Shown piece after piece: positions 24,948 through 32,941 of a stretch of DNA of 64,000 nucleotides. The notes beneath the pieces are model-generated. The model made no database searches. It was not told the DNA's origin and saw only the letters and a program-made list of their open reading frames with translations. Source of the DNA: Sinomonas sp. R1AF57. Lineage in GTDB: Bacteria; Actinomycetota; Actinomycetes; Actinomycetales; Micrococcaceae. The DNA lies in NCBI RefSeq assembly GCF_002224485.1, contig NZ_CP022463.1, positions 3,020,205 to 3,084,204 of the forward strand. Direction: 5' to 3'. Within the stretch, counting starts at the first letter, position 1, and every line of letters starts with the position of its first letter. Made by a program: the position numbers and the translations under genes.

Positions 24948-24971
24948 ACTGTCATCCGACGGTCGTTGACA
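24948..24971. promoter_or_regulatory. Possible GntR autoregulatory half-sites
   Basis: ACTGTCA (24948-24954) and TTGACA (24966-24971) lie just upstream of the GntR gene. They match half-sites of the strong palindromes upstream of the transporter and isomerase genes. The 11-nt spacing is wider than in those operators, so binding here is uncertain. Confidence 0.25.
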
Positions 24972-25053
24972 TTGATGATACGGGCAGGCGCGGGGATCGC
25001 ACCCGCGCCTGCCCGGCAGCTCCCAGCCTGCTCGGCTCTGGGCCGACTCGGCG

Positions 25054-26061
25054 TCAGCCCAGCTCGGACAGGACCTTCGCGACGATCCGGTCCACGCTCA
25101 GCCCGTACTTGGTGTGCAGGGTGGGCAGGGCGCCGGCGTCGAGGAACTCGTCCGGCAGGCCCACGGGCACCACGCGCCGCGTCTGCCCGTTCCTGACCAG
25201 TGCGGACGCGACCGTCTCGAACAGCCCGCCGACCACCGTGTGGTTCTCGAGCGTGACCGCGAGCCGGTCCCCGGCCAGCTCGGCGAGGACGGTCGCCTCG
25301 TCGAACGGCTTGATGGTGGGGGTGTGCACGACGGCGACGTCCACCTTGTGCTTCTCCAGCGCCTGGGCGGCCTGCAGCGCGCGCATGGTCATGAGCCCCG
25401 AGGAGACGAACACGACGTCTCGCCCGCCGCGCAGGACCTTGGCCTTGCCGAGCTCGAACTCGTAGTCGTACTCGTCCAGCACGGTCGGGACCTTCCCGCG
25501 CAGGAGGCGCAGGTAGGTCGGGCCCTCGGAGGCGGCAAGCTGCGGGACGGCCTGCGCGATGTCGACCGAGTCGCACGGGTCGACGATAGTCAGGTTCGGC
25601 ATGCCGCGGAAGATCGCCATGTCCTCGGTCGCCTGGTGCGAGGGCCCATACCCCGTGGTCAGGCCCGGGAGGCCGCCCACGACGTTGACGTTCAGGTTGG
25701 GCTCGGCGATGTCGAGGCAGATGAAGTCGTATGCGCGGCGGGCGGCGAACACCGAGTAGGTCGAGGCGAACGGGACCAGCCCGGCCTCGGCCATGCCCGC
25801 GGCCGCGCCGAAGAGCAGCTGCTCGGCCATGCCCATCTGGAAGAACCGCTCCGGATGGGCCTGGGCGAAGATGTGCATGTCGGTGTACTTGCCCAGGTCT
25901 GCGGTCAGGCCCACGATCCGCTCGTCCGCCTCGGCCGCGGCCGCGAGAGCGTGGCCGAACGGGGCCGAGTCGGTCTTCTGCCCCGGGTCCGCAAACGAGG
26001 CGATCATCGCCGAGGTCTTCAGCTTGGGTGCCGCGCCCGTCGCGACTGCTGCCGTGTTCAT
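25054..26061 (-). CDS. Transketolase C-terminal subunit (split transketolase)
   Basis: A 335-aa protein equivalent to the pyrimidine-binding and C-terminal domains of transketolase. GLTADLGKYTDMH, MGMAEQLLFGAAAGMAEAG with the catalytic-type Glu, and YDFICLD are visible, followed by VTLENHTVVGG in the C-terminal domain. It works with the N-terminal subunit encoded just upstream, whose stop overlaps its start by 4 nt (ATGA). Together they transfer a ketol group using thiamine diphosphate. In this locus the likely acceptor or donor is the tetrose phosphate made by the divergent operon (inferred). Confidence 0.9.
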   Translation of the reverse strand: MNTAAVATGAAPKLKTSAMIASFADPGQKTDSAPFGHALAAAAEADERIVGLTADLGKYTDMHIFAQAHPERFFQMGMAEQLLFGAAAGMAEAGLVPFASTYSVFAARRAYDFICLDIAEPNLNVNVVGGLPGLTTGYGPSHQATEDMAIFRGMPNLTIVDPCDSVDIAQAVPQLAASEGPTYLRLLRGKVPTVLDEYDYEFELGKAKVLRGGRDVVFVSSGLMTMRALQAAQALEKHKVDVAVVHTPTIKPFDEATVLAELAGDRLAVTLENHTVVGGLFETVASALVRNGQTRRVVPVGLPDEFLDAGALPTLHTKYGLSVDRIVAKVLSELG

Positions 26062-26966
26062 GCCTTCTCCTCCTGCCGGGCCGCCCAGCCCGCCTCGAGC
26101 TGCTCGTTGCAGACCGCCCACTCGTGCTCCTCGATCCGCATGAAGTGCGCCTTCTCGCGGGTCTCCAGCAGTGGCACGCCCCGGCCCACCTTGGTGTCGC
26201 AGAGCACGACGGCGGGTGCCCCCGCGCCGTCGGCCGTCACCGCGGAAGCCGACCCGGCGGCGTCGAACGCCTCCAGGAGGGCGCCAACGTCGTTCCCGTC
26301 GACCCGGAACACGCGCCAGCCGCACGCGGCCCACTTGTCGGCGACAGGCTCGGTGCGCAGCACGCCCTCGGTGGCGCCGTCCGCCTGGAGCGCATTGATG
26401 TCCACGACGGCGGTCAGCCGGCCGAGGCGGTGGTGCGCGGCGCCCATTGCGGCCTCCCAAGTGGAGCCCTCGTCGAGCTCGCCGTCGGAGAGGAAGTTGA
26501 TGACGCGGGCCGGGTTGTCGCGGTGGCGCAGGCCCAGGGCCAGGCCGACCGCGATGGTGAGCCCGTGCCCGAGGGACCCGCCCGAGATCTCCATGCCCGG
26601 GGTGTACGTGGACATGCCGGACATCGGCAGCCGGGAGCCGTCCGACCCGTAGGTCTCGAGCTCCTCGACCGGGATGATCCCGGCTTCGGCGAGCGCCGCG
26701 TACAGGCCGATCGCGTAGTGCCCCGTCGAGAGGAGGAACCGGTCGCGGCCGTCCCACTCGGGGTCCTCGGGGCGGAAGCGCAGCTGGTCCGCGTAGACGG
26801 TGGCGAGGATGTCCGCGGCGCCGAGGGCCTGGCCCACGTAGCCCTGGCCCTGGACCTCGCCCATGAAGAGGGCATGCCTGCGGATCCGGTGGGCGGCGGC
26901 CTCGACGGCGGCCCGGCGCTCGGCCGGGGTGACCGCGGCGCGCTGTTCGAGTGTCGGTGAAGTCAT
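26058..26966 (-). CDS. Transketolase N-terminal subunit (split transketolase)
   Basis: A 302-aa protein carrying the thiamine-diphosphate-binding half. GGSLGHGLTIAVGLALG precedes the ThDP motif LSDGELDEGSTWEAAMGAAHHRL. DRFLLSTGHYAIGLYAAL is the usual N-terminal block, and CDTKVGRGVPLLE ends the domain. It needs the 335-aa partner encoded immediately downstream. It lies 23 nt after the MHS transporter gene, so transporter and both halves form one operon. Two-subunit transketolases are common in dedicated sugar pathways rather than the housekeeping pentose pathway. Confidence 0.9.
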   Translation of the reverse strand: MTSPTLEQRAAVTPAERRAAVEAAAHRIRRHALFMGEVQGQGYVGQALGAADILATVYADQLRFRPEDPEWDGRDRFLLSTGHYAIGLYAALAEAGIIPVEELETYGSDGSRLPMSGMSTYTPGMEISGGSLGHGLTIAVGLALGLRHRDNPARVINFLSDGELDEGSTWEAAMGAAHHRLGRLTAVVDINALQADGATEGVLRTEPVADKWAACGWRVFRVDGNDVGALLEAFDAAGSASAVTADGAGAPAVVLCDTKVGRGVPLLETREKAHFMRIEEHEWAVCNEQLEAGWAARQEEKA

Positions 26967-26989
26967 CGGTGTCAGGTCCTTCGGGTCCT

Positions 26990-28330
26990 TCAGTGGGTGT
27001 GGGCGGGCTCGGGGGTCTCGGCCTCGACCCGCTCGGCGAACTCGCGCTCGCGGCGGCTCCAGGTCTCGCGGGTCGAGACCGCGGCCCAGAGGCCGATCGC
27101 GCCGTAGAGGCTGAAGAGCAGGGCCGGGCCGACCCAGCCGAACGCCACGAACAGGAGCGTGGTGATGAACGGGGTGAAGCCGGAGACCATAGCGGAGATC
27201 TGGTAGGCCAGCGAGGCGCCGGAGGAGCGGGTCTTCGCCTGGAAGAGCTCCGGGAACCAGGCGCCCTGGGCGCCGGCGAGGGAGTTCTGGCAGACGGCGT
27301 ACGCGATCACGATCGTGGCGACGATGAACAGGAACATCCCCGTGTTGACCAGCAGGAACATCGGCACGCCGAACACGACGGCGAACGCGGTGGACCAGAC
27401 GTAGACGGGCTTGCGCCCGACCTTGTCCGTGAGGGAGCCCCACGCCCACGTGGCGAAGATGCCGATCGCGGCGGCGATGCAGAGCGCGATGAGGGTCTGG
27501 TTCTTGTCCGCGAGCTTGGAGGAGTTGAGGTACGAGATCATGTACGTGACCGACACGGCGTAGCCAGCGGTCTCGGCGATGCGCAGGCCGATGCCCCGCA
27601 GGATGTTGCGCCAGTCCTCCCTGACCACCTGCACGATGGGCGCCTTGGCGATCTCGCCACGCTCCTTGACGTCCTCGAACACGGGCGACTCGGGCACCTT
27701 GGACCGGATGATGAGGCCCACGATCACGAGCGCGAGGCTCGCGAGGAACGGGATGCGCCAGGCCCACTCGTCCCCGAGGTGGACGCTGAAGAGGAAGACG
27801 AGGTTGGCCAGGAGCAGGCCCACGGGGAAGCCGGCCTGGACGATGCCGGTGAGGGCGCCCTTGCGCCGCCATGGGGCGTGCTCGTAGCTCATGAGGATCG
27901 CGCCGCCCCACTCCGCACCGAACGCGAGGCCTTGGATGATGCGCACGATCACGAGGAGCGTCGGGGCGAGGACGCCCACCATGGCGTAGGTCGGGAGGAG
28001 GCCGATCGCGAAGGTCGCGAGGCCCATGATGATGAGCGAGGCGACGAGGACCGGCTTGCGGCCGAGCTTGTCGCCGAGGTGGCCGCCGACGATGCCGCCG
28101 AGCGGGCGGGCCGCGAACCCGACCCCGAGCGTCGCGAACGAGGCGAGGGTGCCCGTCACCGGGTCCGCGCCGGGGAAGAAGGCGGTGTTGAAGTAGAGTG
28201 CGGCCGCGGTGCCGAACCCGATGAAGTCGTAGGTCTCGATGACGGCCCCCACGCCAGAACCCACGGCCACGCGCTTGGCGTCCTTGGTGCCGTGGACCGG
28301 GCCGCGCATGGCCAGAGCCTCGTTGCTCAT
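26990..28330 (-). CDS. MFS transporter, MHS family, of the sugar/polyol locus
   Basis: A 446-aa, 12-TM symporter. GHLGDKLGRKPVLV after TM2, GVGFAARPLGGIVGGH and FGAEWGGAILMSYEHAP are MHS hallmarks. It starts at ATG 28330 with GGAAGGAA five nt upstream; the longer in-frame extension would run through the operator region and is rejected. It is first in the operon with the split transketolase. It probably imports the locus substrate, although MHS proteins usually carry acids, so an acidic sugar should be considered. Confidence 0.87.
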   Translation of the reverse strand: MSNEALAMRGPVHGTKDAKRVAVGSGVGAVIETYDFIGFGTAAALYFNTAFFPGADPVTGTLASFATLGVGFAARPLGGIVGGHLGDKLGRKPVLVASLIIMGLATFAIGLLPTYAMVGVLAPTLLVIVRIIQGLAFGAEWGGAILMSYEHAPWRRKGALTGIVQAGFPVGLLLANLVFLFSVHLGDEWAWRIPFLASLALVIVGLIIRSKVPESPVFEDVKERGEIAKAPIVQVVREDWRNILRGIGLRIAETAGYAVSVTYMISYLNSSKLADKNQTLIALCIAAAIGIFATWAWGSLTDKVGRKPVYVWSTAFAVVFGVPMFLLVNTGMFLFIVATIVIAYAVCQNSLAGAQGAWFPELFQAKTRSSGASLAYQISAMVSGFTPFITTLLFVAFGWVGPALLFSLYGAIGLWAAVSTRETWSRREREFAERVEAETPEPAHTH

Positions 28331-28368
28331 TGCGTTCCTTCCGAGTCGAAGAGATCTGCCGCTGCCTC

Positions 28369-28383
28369 TGTTGACAGTCAACA
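28369..28383. promoter_or_regulatory. GntR-type operator O1, TGTTGACAGTCAACA
   Basis: A perfect 15-bp palindrome (7-bp arms around one base), 39-53 nt upstream of the transporter start. Its half-site TGTTGAC recurs in the large palindrome at 28415-28453. The sequence fits FadR-family GntR operators, and the GntR gene at 24275 is the likely partner. Binding here should block transporter transcription or transcript start. Confidence 0.7.
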
Positions 28384-28414
28384 TGATATGCCAGTGTGCG
28401 CTGCATCACCCCAT

Positions 28415-28453
28415 ACTGTCAACAGTCGACTTGACTAGTTGACTGTTGACAGT
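28415..28453. promoter_or_regulatory. GntR-type operators O2/O3 in the divergent promoter
   Basis: ACTGTCAACAGTC (28415-28427) and its exact reverse complement GACTGTTGACAGT (28441-28453) form a long palindrome with 13-bp arms. Each arm is itself near-palindromic (ACTGT-ACAGT). TTGACT at 28439-28444 and TACCGT at 28463-28468, 18 nt apart, are a plausible -35/-10 pair for the rightward operon overlapping O3. One regulator could thus control both directions. Confidence 0.68.
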
Positions 28454-28514
28454 CGTCCGCCGTACCGTGGTTGGCGTCACACCTCTTCCGCCTACCTCCC
28501 CGGAGGGACCAACG

Positions 28515-29351
28515 ATGTTCCACGACCGACTCGGCTGCTCCTCGATCAGCTTCCGGCACCTGCCGCTGGCCGAGGCCCTGGCCACGATGGCGGAGCTTGG
28601 CTTCGAGGAGATCGACCTGGGCGCCCTCCCGGGCGTGTGCGACCACGTCCCCTTCGAGCTCACCGCGCACGACGCCGGCCGGGTCGCCGAGGCGGTCTCG
28701 GCAGCCGGGCTGCGGGTCCGGTCGGTCAACGGGGACATCGGCGACCTCAACGTCCCGCTGGACGCCGCCGCCGAGGCAGCGCGGACCGAGCACCTCGACC
28801 GGCTCCTGGGCCTCACCGTGGCCGTCGGCGCCAAGGCGCTGGTGCTCCCGTGCGGCGCGCTCTCCCCCGAGCCGGCACGTTCCCTGGACGAGGACCTCGA
28901 CCTCGTCGCGGCCCAGCTCGCCGCAGCCGGCGAGCGCGCGGCGGAGTACGGCGTCGAGCTCTGGACCGAGTCCCTGCACTTCTACCGCCTGTGCGGGACC
29001 CTCGACCGCGCGCTGGCCCTCGCCGACCGGCTCGAGGGCACCCGGGTGCGCCACGTCGTCGACCTCTCCCACGTGGTCGCCTCCGGGAGCCAGCCGCGGG
29101 AGGCGGTCTCCGCGTTCGCCGCCCGGGGCGCGGGCAGCATCGCCCACGTCCACCTGCGCGACGCCGTCCCCGGGAACATCAACCTCAGCATCGGCAACGG
29201 CTCCGTGGACTTCGCGGACGCCCTCGCGGCGCTGCGGGAGACGGGCTTCGACGGGCATTTCTCGCTCGAGCTCGAGGCCCACGACCTCACCCACGCGGAG
29301 CGCCCGGCGGCCGCTGCCAAGGCCGCGAGCTTCATCACCGACCTCATCTGA
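28515..29351 (+). CDS. Sugar phosphate isomerase/epimerase (AP2Ec TIM barrel), possible L-erythrulose-1-phosphate isomerase
   Basis: A 278-aa TIM-barrel protein of the xylose-isomerase-like/AP endonuclease 2 superfamily. LGCSSISFRHLPL, LGFEEIDLG, VELWTESLHFYR, RHVVDLSHVVASG and HVHLRDAVPGNIN give the metal-binding Glu, Asp and His positions. It starts at ATG 28515 after GGAGGG. It is first in an operon with an SDR, a DhaK-DhaL kinase and an RpiB isomerase. This matches the L-erythrulose-1-phosphate isomerase (LerI) place in the known mycobacterial threitol/erythritol pathways; the role is inferred from context. Confidence 0.83.
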   Translation: MFHDRLGCSSISFRHLPLAEALATMAELGFEEIDLGALPGVCDHVPFELTAHDAGRVAEAVSAAGLRVRSVNGDIGDLNVPLDAAAEAARTEHLDRLLGLTVAVGAKALVLPCGALSPEPARSLDEDLDLVAAQLAAAGERAAEYGVELWTESLHFYRLCGTLDRALALADRLEGTRVRHVVDLSHVVASGSQPREAVSAFAARGAGSIAHVHLRDAVPGNINLSIGNGSVDFADALAALRETGFDGHFSLELEAHDLTHAERPAAAAKAASFITDLI

Positions 29352-29375
29352 CCCCCAGAACCTGACCCTCAGAAA
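29349..29375. repeat. GTGACCCCCAGAA-type repeat, partial copy
   Basis: TGACCCCCAGAA followed by CC and TGACCCTCAGAAA lies right at the stop of the TIM-barrel gene. It is a one-sided copy of the repeat that forms large palindromes at 32802-32858 and 45528-45588. No function is evident. Confidence 0.45.
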
Positions 29376-29392
29376 CTCGCAAAGGAACCACC

Positions 29393-30166
29393 ATGAGCAC
29401 CATCCAGCGCACTGCAGTCCTCACCGGCGCCACGTCCGAGAGGGGGATCGGCCTCACCACTGCGCGCCGCTACGCCCGCGAGGGCTGGGCCGTCGTCATC
29501 CTGGACCTCGACGGCGAGAAGTCCGCGAAGACCGCTCAGGACATCGCCAACGAGTTCAACGTCCCGGCGTTCGGGCACCAGGTCGATGTCGCCGACGAGG
29601 CCTCGGTCGCCGCGGCCGCCGACACCGTCGCCGCCGAGGTCGCCGCCGGCCGCCTGCCCGTGGTCGGCGCGCTCGCCAACATCGCCGGCATCACCTCCCC
29701 CGTGCCGTTCCTCGAGACGGACCTCGCCCTGTGGAACAAGGTCATGGCCGTGAATGCCACCGGCACCTACCTCGTGACCAAGGCCTTCCTCCCGGCCATG
29801 ATCGAGGCCGGCTGGGGCCGCATCGTCAACATGTCCTCCGTGTCCGCCCAGCGCGGCGGCGGCGTGTTCGGCAAGGTCCCCTACTCCGCCGCGAAGGCCG
29901 CCATCCTCGGCTTCACCAAGGCGCTCGCCCGCGAGATCGCCCCGACCGGCGTCACCGTCAACGCCATCACGCCCGGCGCCGTGGACACCAACATCCGCGT
30001 CGGCAGCACGGACGAGCAGGAGGCCGCCATCAACGCGGGCATCCCGATCGGCCGCAACGCCACCACCGAAGAGGTCGCGGCCCTGTTCACCTTCCTGTCC
30101 TCCGAGGACGCCGCGTACCTCACCGGCACGACGATGGACATCAACGGCGGCAGCCACATCCACTGA
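29393..30166 (+). CDS. SDR dehydrogenase, candidate tetritol (threitol/erythritol) dehydrogenase
   Basis: A 257-aa classical SDR. TGATSERGIGLT near the N-terminus is a glycine loop with a two-residue insertion, also seen in FabG-like polyol dehydrogenases. NIAG, NMSSVSAQRGGG, YSAAKAA and the ending DINGGSHIH are present. AAAGGAA precedes the ATG. Located between a sugar-phosphate isomerase and an erythrulose-type kinase gene, it fits oxidation of a tetritol to erythrulose. The exact stereochemistry cannot be read from sequence. Confidence 0.83.
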   Translation: MSTIQRTAVLTGATSERGIGLTTARRYAREGWAVVILDLDGEKSAKTAQDIANEFNVPAFGHQVDVADEASVAAAADTVAAEVAAGRLPVVGALANIAGITSPVPFLETDLALWNKVMAVNATGTYLVTKAFLPAMIEAGWGRIVNMSSVSAQRGGGVFGKVPYSAAKAAILGFTKALAREIAPTGVTVNAITPGAVDTNIRVGSTDEQEAAINAGIPIGRNATTEEVAALFTFLSSEDAAYLTGTTMDINGGSHIH

Positions 30167-30190
30167 CCACGGCAGCCGGGCGGCGCAACG

Positions 30191-30477
30191 GCGGTTGAGC
30201 GGAGCGAAGCGGAGTCGAAACCTGCTCCAGCCGGGCGGCGCAACGGCGGTTGAGCGGAGCGAAGCGGAGTCGAAACCTGCTCCTCCCGGTCGACGCAGCG
30301 GCGGTTGAGCGGAGCGAAGCGGAGTCGAAACCTGCTCCTCCCGGTCGGCACAGCGGCGGTTGAGCGGAGCGAAGCGGAATCGAAACCTGCTCCTCCCCGT
30401 CGCCACAACGGCGGTTGAGCGTAGCGAAGCGGAGTCGAAACCTGCTGTCGGCACCCCGGCTTCGACTCCGCTCAACC
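30191..30477. repeat. Five tandem 55-bp repeats with a terminal inverted copy
   Basis: GCGGTTGAGCGGAGCGAAGC begins at 30191, 30246, 30301, 30356 and 30411, an exact 55-bp period. Each unit continues with GGAGTCGAAACCTGCT and a variable 10-15 nt. The fifth copy has one change (GCGTAGC). An inverted partial copy, CTTCGACTCCGCTCAACC, closes the array at 30460-30477. The array fills most of the 351-nt gap between the SDR and kinase genes (30167-30517), which holds no other gene. Each unit can form a small hairpin. Confidence 0.85.
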
Positions 30478-30517
30478 AGCGCCATGTCCCCTCACCACCG
30501 TTCCAAGGAGTCATCCC

Positions 30518-32278
30518 ATGACGCGCATCTCCAACGACCCCGCAGACTTCGCCGACGAGGCCCTCGCGGGCTTCTGCGACCTCCACGCGGGCCTGGTCCG
30601 CCGGGTGCCCGGCGGCGCCGTCCGCCGGCGCCGCCCCGCCCAGCCCAAGGTGGCCGTCCTTGTGGGCGGCGGCTCGGGGCACTACCCCGCCTTCGCCGGT
30701 CTCATCGGCGCGGGGTTCGCCGACGGCGCCGTGGTGGGGAACATCTTCACCTCGCCCTCCACGCAGCAGGCCGTGACCTTGGCCCGCGCGGCCGAGTCCG
30801 GTGCCGGCGTCGTCTTCACCTACGGCAACTACGCGGGCGACGTGATGAACTTCGGCCTCGCCTCCGAGCGCCTCGCGGCCGAGGGCATCCGGGCCGAGAA
30901 CGTCCTCGTGACGGACGACATCGCTTCCGCCCCCGCCTCCGAGGCCGAGCGGCGCCGCGGCATCGCCGGCGACTTCGTGGTCTTCAAGGCCATGGGCGCC
31001 GCCGCGGAGGCCGGGCTGGACCTCGACGAGGTCGTGCGGCTCGGCCGCAAGGCCAACGACCGCACGCGCACCCTCGGCACCGCCTTCTCCGGCTGCACCT
31101 TCCCCGGGGCCGACGCTCCCCTGTTCGCCCTCCCCGAGGGCCACATGGGACTCGGCCTCGGCATCCACGGCGAGCCGGGCCTGCGGGACGTCCCGCTGCC
31201 GTCTGCCGCGGAGCTCGGAGCTGCCCTCGTCGAGGGCGTCCTCGCGGAGGCGCCCGCAGATGCCAGGGACGAGAGCGCCGACGGCCTGGCGCGGATCGCC
31301 GTGATCCTCAACGGGCTCGGCTCCACCAAGCACGAGGAGCTGTTCGTCCTCTGGGCCACCGTCGCGCCGCTGCTGCGCGCGGCGGGCTACGAGATCGTCG
31401 CGCCCGAGGTCGGCGAGCTCGTCACGAGCCTGGACATGGCCGGCGTCTCGCTCACGGTCACGTGGCTCGACGAGGAGCTCGAGCAGCTCTGGCTCGCCCC
31501 CGCCGAGACGCCCGCGTTCCGCCGCGGGTCGCTGACCCCCGCCGAGTCCGCCGAGGGCCCGGACGACGACGGCGGGCCGGCCGCCGCTGCCGAGGCGCCG
31601 CCGTCGTCCGAGGCCTCGCGCGGGTACGCCGCGGCGTGCGTCGAGGCGCTCGGCGCGGCCTCCGCCCGGCTCGGGGAGCTCGAGGCGCACCTCGGCGCGA
31701 TGGACGCCGTGGCGGGCGACGGCGACCACGGCCGCGGCATGGTCCGCGGCGCAGGGGCAGCGGTCGCCGCGGCGCGCGAGGCGCTCGACGCCGGCCGCGC
31801 GGCCGGCTCCGTGCTGGCCGCCGCCGGCGACGCCTGGGCCGACCGCGCCGGCGGGACCTCGGGGGTCCTGTGGGGCGCGGGACTGCGGGCCTGGGGCGAG
31901 GCGATCGGGGACCTCGAGGTGCCGGACGCCGCCGGGGTCGCCGCCGGCATCACGGCGTTCGCCGCCCGGATCGCGGCCCTGGGCGGGGCGCAGCCGGGCG
32001 ACAAGACGCTCGTCGACGCGCTGGTGCCGTTCGAGGCCGAGCTGCGCGGCGGCGTCGTGCGCGGCCTGAGCCTGGGCGAGGCGTGGGAGCAGGCGTGCCG
32101 GGCAGCCGAGGAGGCCGCCGCGGCGACCGCCGGGCTCACCCCGCGCAAGGGCCGGGCGCGGCCGCTCGCGGAGAAGAGCGTCGGCACCCCGGACCCCGGC
32201 GCGACCTCGCTCGCGGCGGTGTTCATGGCCCTCGGGCCAGCCATTGTTTCTGGAACACATCAGGAGGTGTCCGCATGA
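30518..32278 (+). CDS. Dihydroxyacetone kinase family protein (DhaK-DhaL fusion), candidate erythrulose kinase
   Basis: A 586-aa ATP-dependent ketose kinase. Residues 1-330 are DhaK-like: [26 protein letters not shown], and His217 in GIHGEPG, which binds the substrate carbonyl covalently. An Ala/Pro/Ser linker (about 335-370) leads to DhaL, with Asp401/Asp403 in GDGDHGRG for Mg-ATP and [18 protein letters not shown] precedes the ATG. Next to an SDR and an RpiB isomerase, phosphorylation of erythrulose (DerK/LerK role) fits better than dihydroxyacetone; this is contextual. Confidence 0.88.
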   Translation: MTRISNDPADFADEALAGFCDLHAGLVRRVPGGAVRRRRPAQPKVAVLVGGGSGHYPAFAGLIGAGFADGAVVGNIFTSPSTQQAVTLARAAESGAGVVFTYGNYAGDVMNFGLASERLAAEGIRAENVLVTDDIASAPASEAERRRGIAGDFVVFKAMGAAAEAGLDLDEVVRLGRKANDRTRTLGTAFSGCTFPGADAPLFALPEGHMGLGLGIHGEPGLRDVPLPSAAELGAALVEGVLAEAPADARDESADGLARIAVILNGLGSTKHEELFVLWATVAPLLRAAGYEIVAPEVGELVTSLDMAGVSLTVTWLDEELEQLWLAPAETPAFRRGSLTPAESAEGPDDDGGPAAAAEAPPSSEASRGYAAACVEALGAASARLGELEAHLGAMDAVAGDGDHGRGMVRGAGAAVAAAREALDAGRAAGSVLAAAGDAWADRAGGTSGVLWGAGLRAWGEAIGDLEVPDAAGVAAGITAFAARIAALGGAQPGDKTLVDALVPFEAELRGGVVRGLSLGEAWEQACRAAEEAAAATAGLTPRKGRARPLAEKSVGTPDPGATSLAAVFMALGPAIVSGTHQEVSA

Positions 32279-32742
32279 GCGGGCTGAGGATTGTCATCGG
32301 TTGCGACGAGGCCGGGGTGGACTACAAGGAGACCCTGCGGAAGGACCTCGAGGCGGATCCGCGGGTGGCCGAGGTCATCGACATCGGCGTGCACCGTGAG
32401 GCCGAGGACTTCGCTCGGCCCTACCCCTACGTGGGCGTGGCGGCCGGGGAGATGATCAGCGAGGGCAAGGCAGACAGGGCGCTGCTGTTCTGCGGCACCG
32501 GGATCGGGGTGGCCATCGCGGCCAACAAGGTCCCCGGGATCCGCGCCACGGCGGCGCACGACTCCTTCTCGGTGGAACGGTCGATCCTGTCGAACAACTG
32601 CCAGGTCCTCACGATGGGCCAGCGCGTGGTGGGGCTTGAGCTCGCACGGCGGCTGGCCAGGGAGTGGATCGGGTACACGTTCGACCCGGCCTCGGCCTCG
32701 GCGGCAAAGGTCCAGGTGCTCAGCGACTACGAAGGCTGCTGA
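32275..32742 (+). CDS. RpiB/LacAB-family isomerase, candidate erythrulose-4-phosphate isomerase
   Basis: A 155-aa sugar-phosphate isomerase. [11 protein letters not shown] replaces the usual GSDHAG start, and the active-site Cys is in [37 protein letters not shown] and TMGQRVVG follow the RpiB pattern. Its ATG overlaps the kinase stop (ATGA) with AGGAGG upstream. RpiB relatives in tetritol loci (DerI/EryI) convert erythrulose 4-phosphate to erythrose 4-phosphate, a transketolase substrate, which explains the split transketolase across the promoter. Confidence 0.87.
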   Translation: MSGLRIVIGCDEAGVDYKETLRKDLEADPRVAEVIDIGVHREAEDFARPYPYVGVAAGEMISEGKADRALLFCGTGIGVAIAANKVPGIRATAAHDSFSVERSILSNNCQVLTMGQRVVGLELARRLAREWIGYTFDPASASAAKVQVLSDYEGC

Positions 32743-32801
32743 GCGGAGGGCTGCTGAGCGCCTCTCCCCCGCGTCTGAAGGTCACCTCCTGAAGGTCACC
32801 T

Positions 32802-32858
32802 TCTGGGAGTCACGTTCTGGGAGTCACGTCACGCGACCCCCAGAACGTGACCCCCAGA
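32802..32858. repeat. Palindromic CCCCCAGA-type repeat, possible terminator
   Basis: Two 24-nt arms (32802-32825 and 32835-32858) around a 9-nt loop form a near-perfect hairpin with two A/C mismatches on one strand, G-U pairs on the other. The unit GTGACCCCCAGA is shared with 45528-45588 and 29349-29375. It fills much of the 199-nt gap after the RpiB-type gene. A run of T is lacking, so terminator function is uncertain. Confidence 0.55.
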
Positions 32859-32941
32859 TGGGTGCGGTCGTCATGCGGGCGTGAGGAACGCGAACGCGGG
32901 TAAGTGACTCCTGTCCCCGCCCCGCGGCCAAGGAGAGCACG

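Noticed and set aside
30191-30477. Possible CRISPR array at the 55-bp repeats
   Set aside because: The repeats are contiguous, with only 10-15 nt of semi-conserved filler instead of 30-40-nt unique spacers, and no cas gene is present.
29369-32260. Long minus-strand open frame of 963 codons across the repeats and the kinase gene
   Set aside because: Its protein has low-complexity Gly/Arg/Val content and includes translated tandem repeats; the plus strand has the SDR and kinase with intact motifs.
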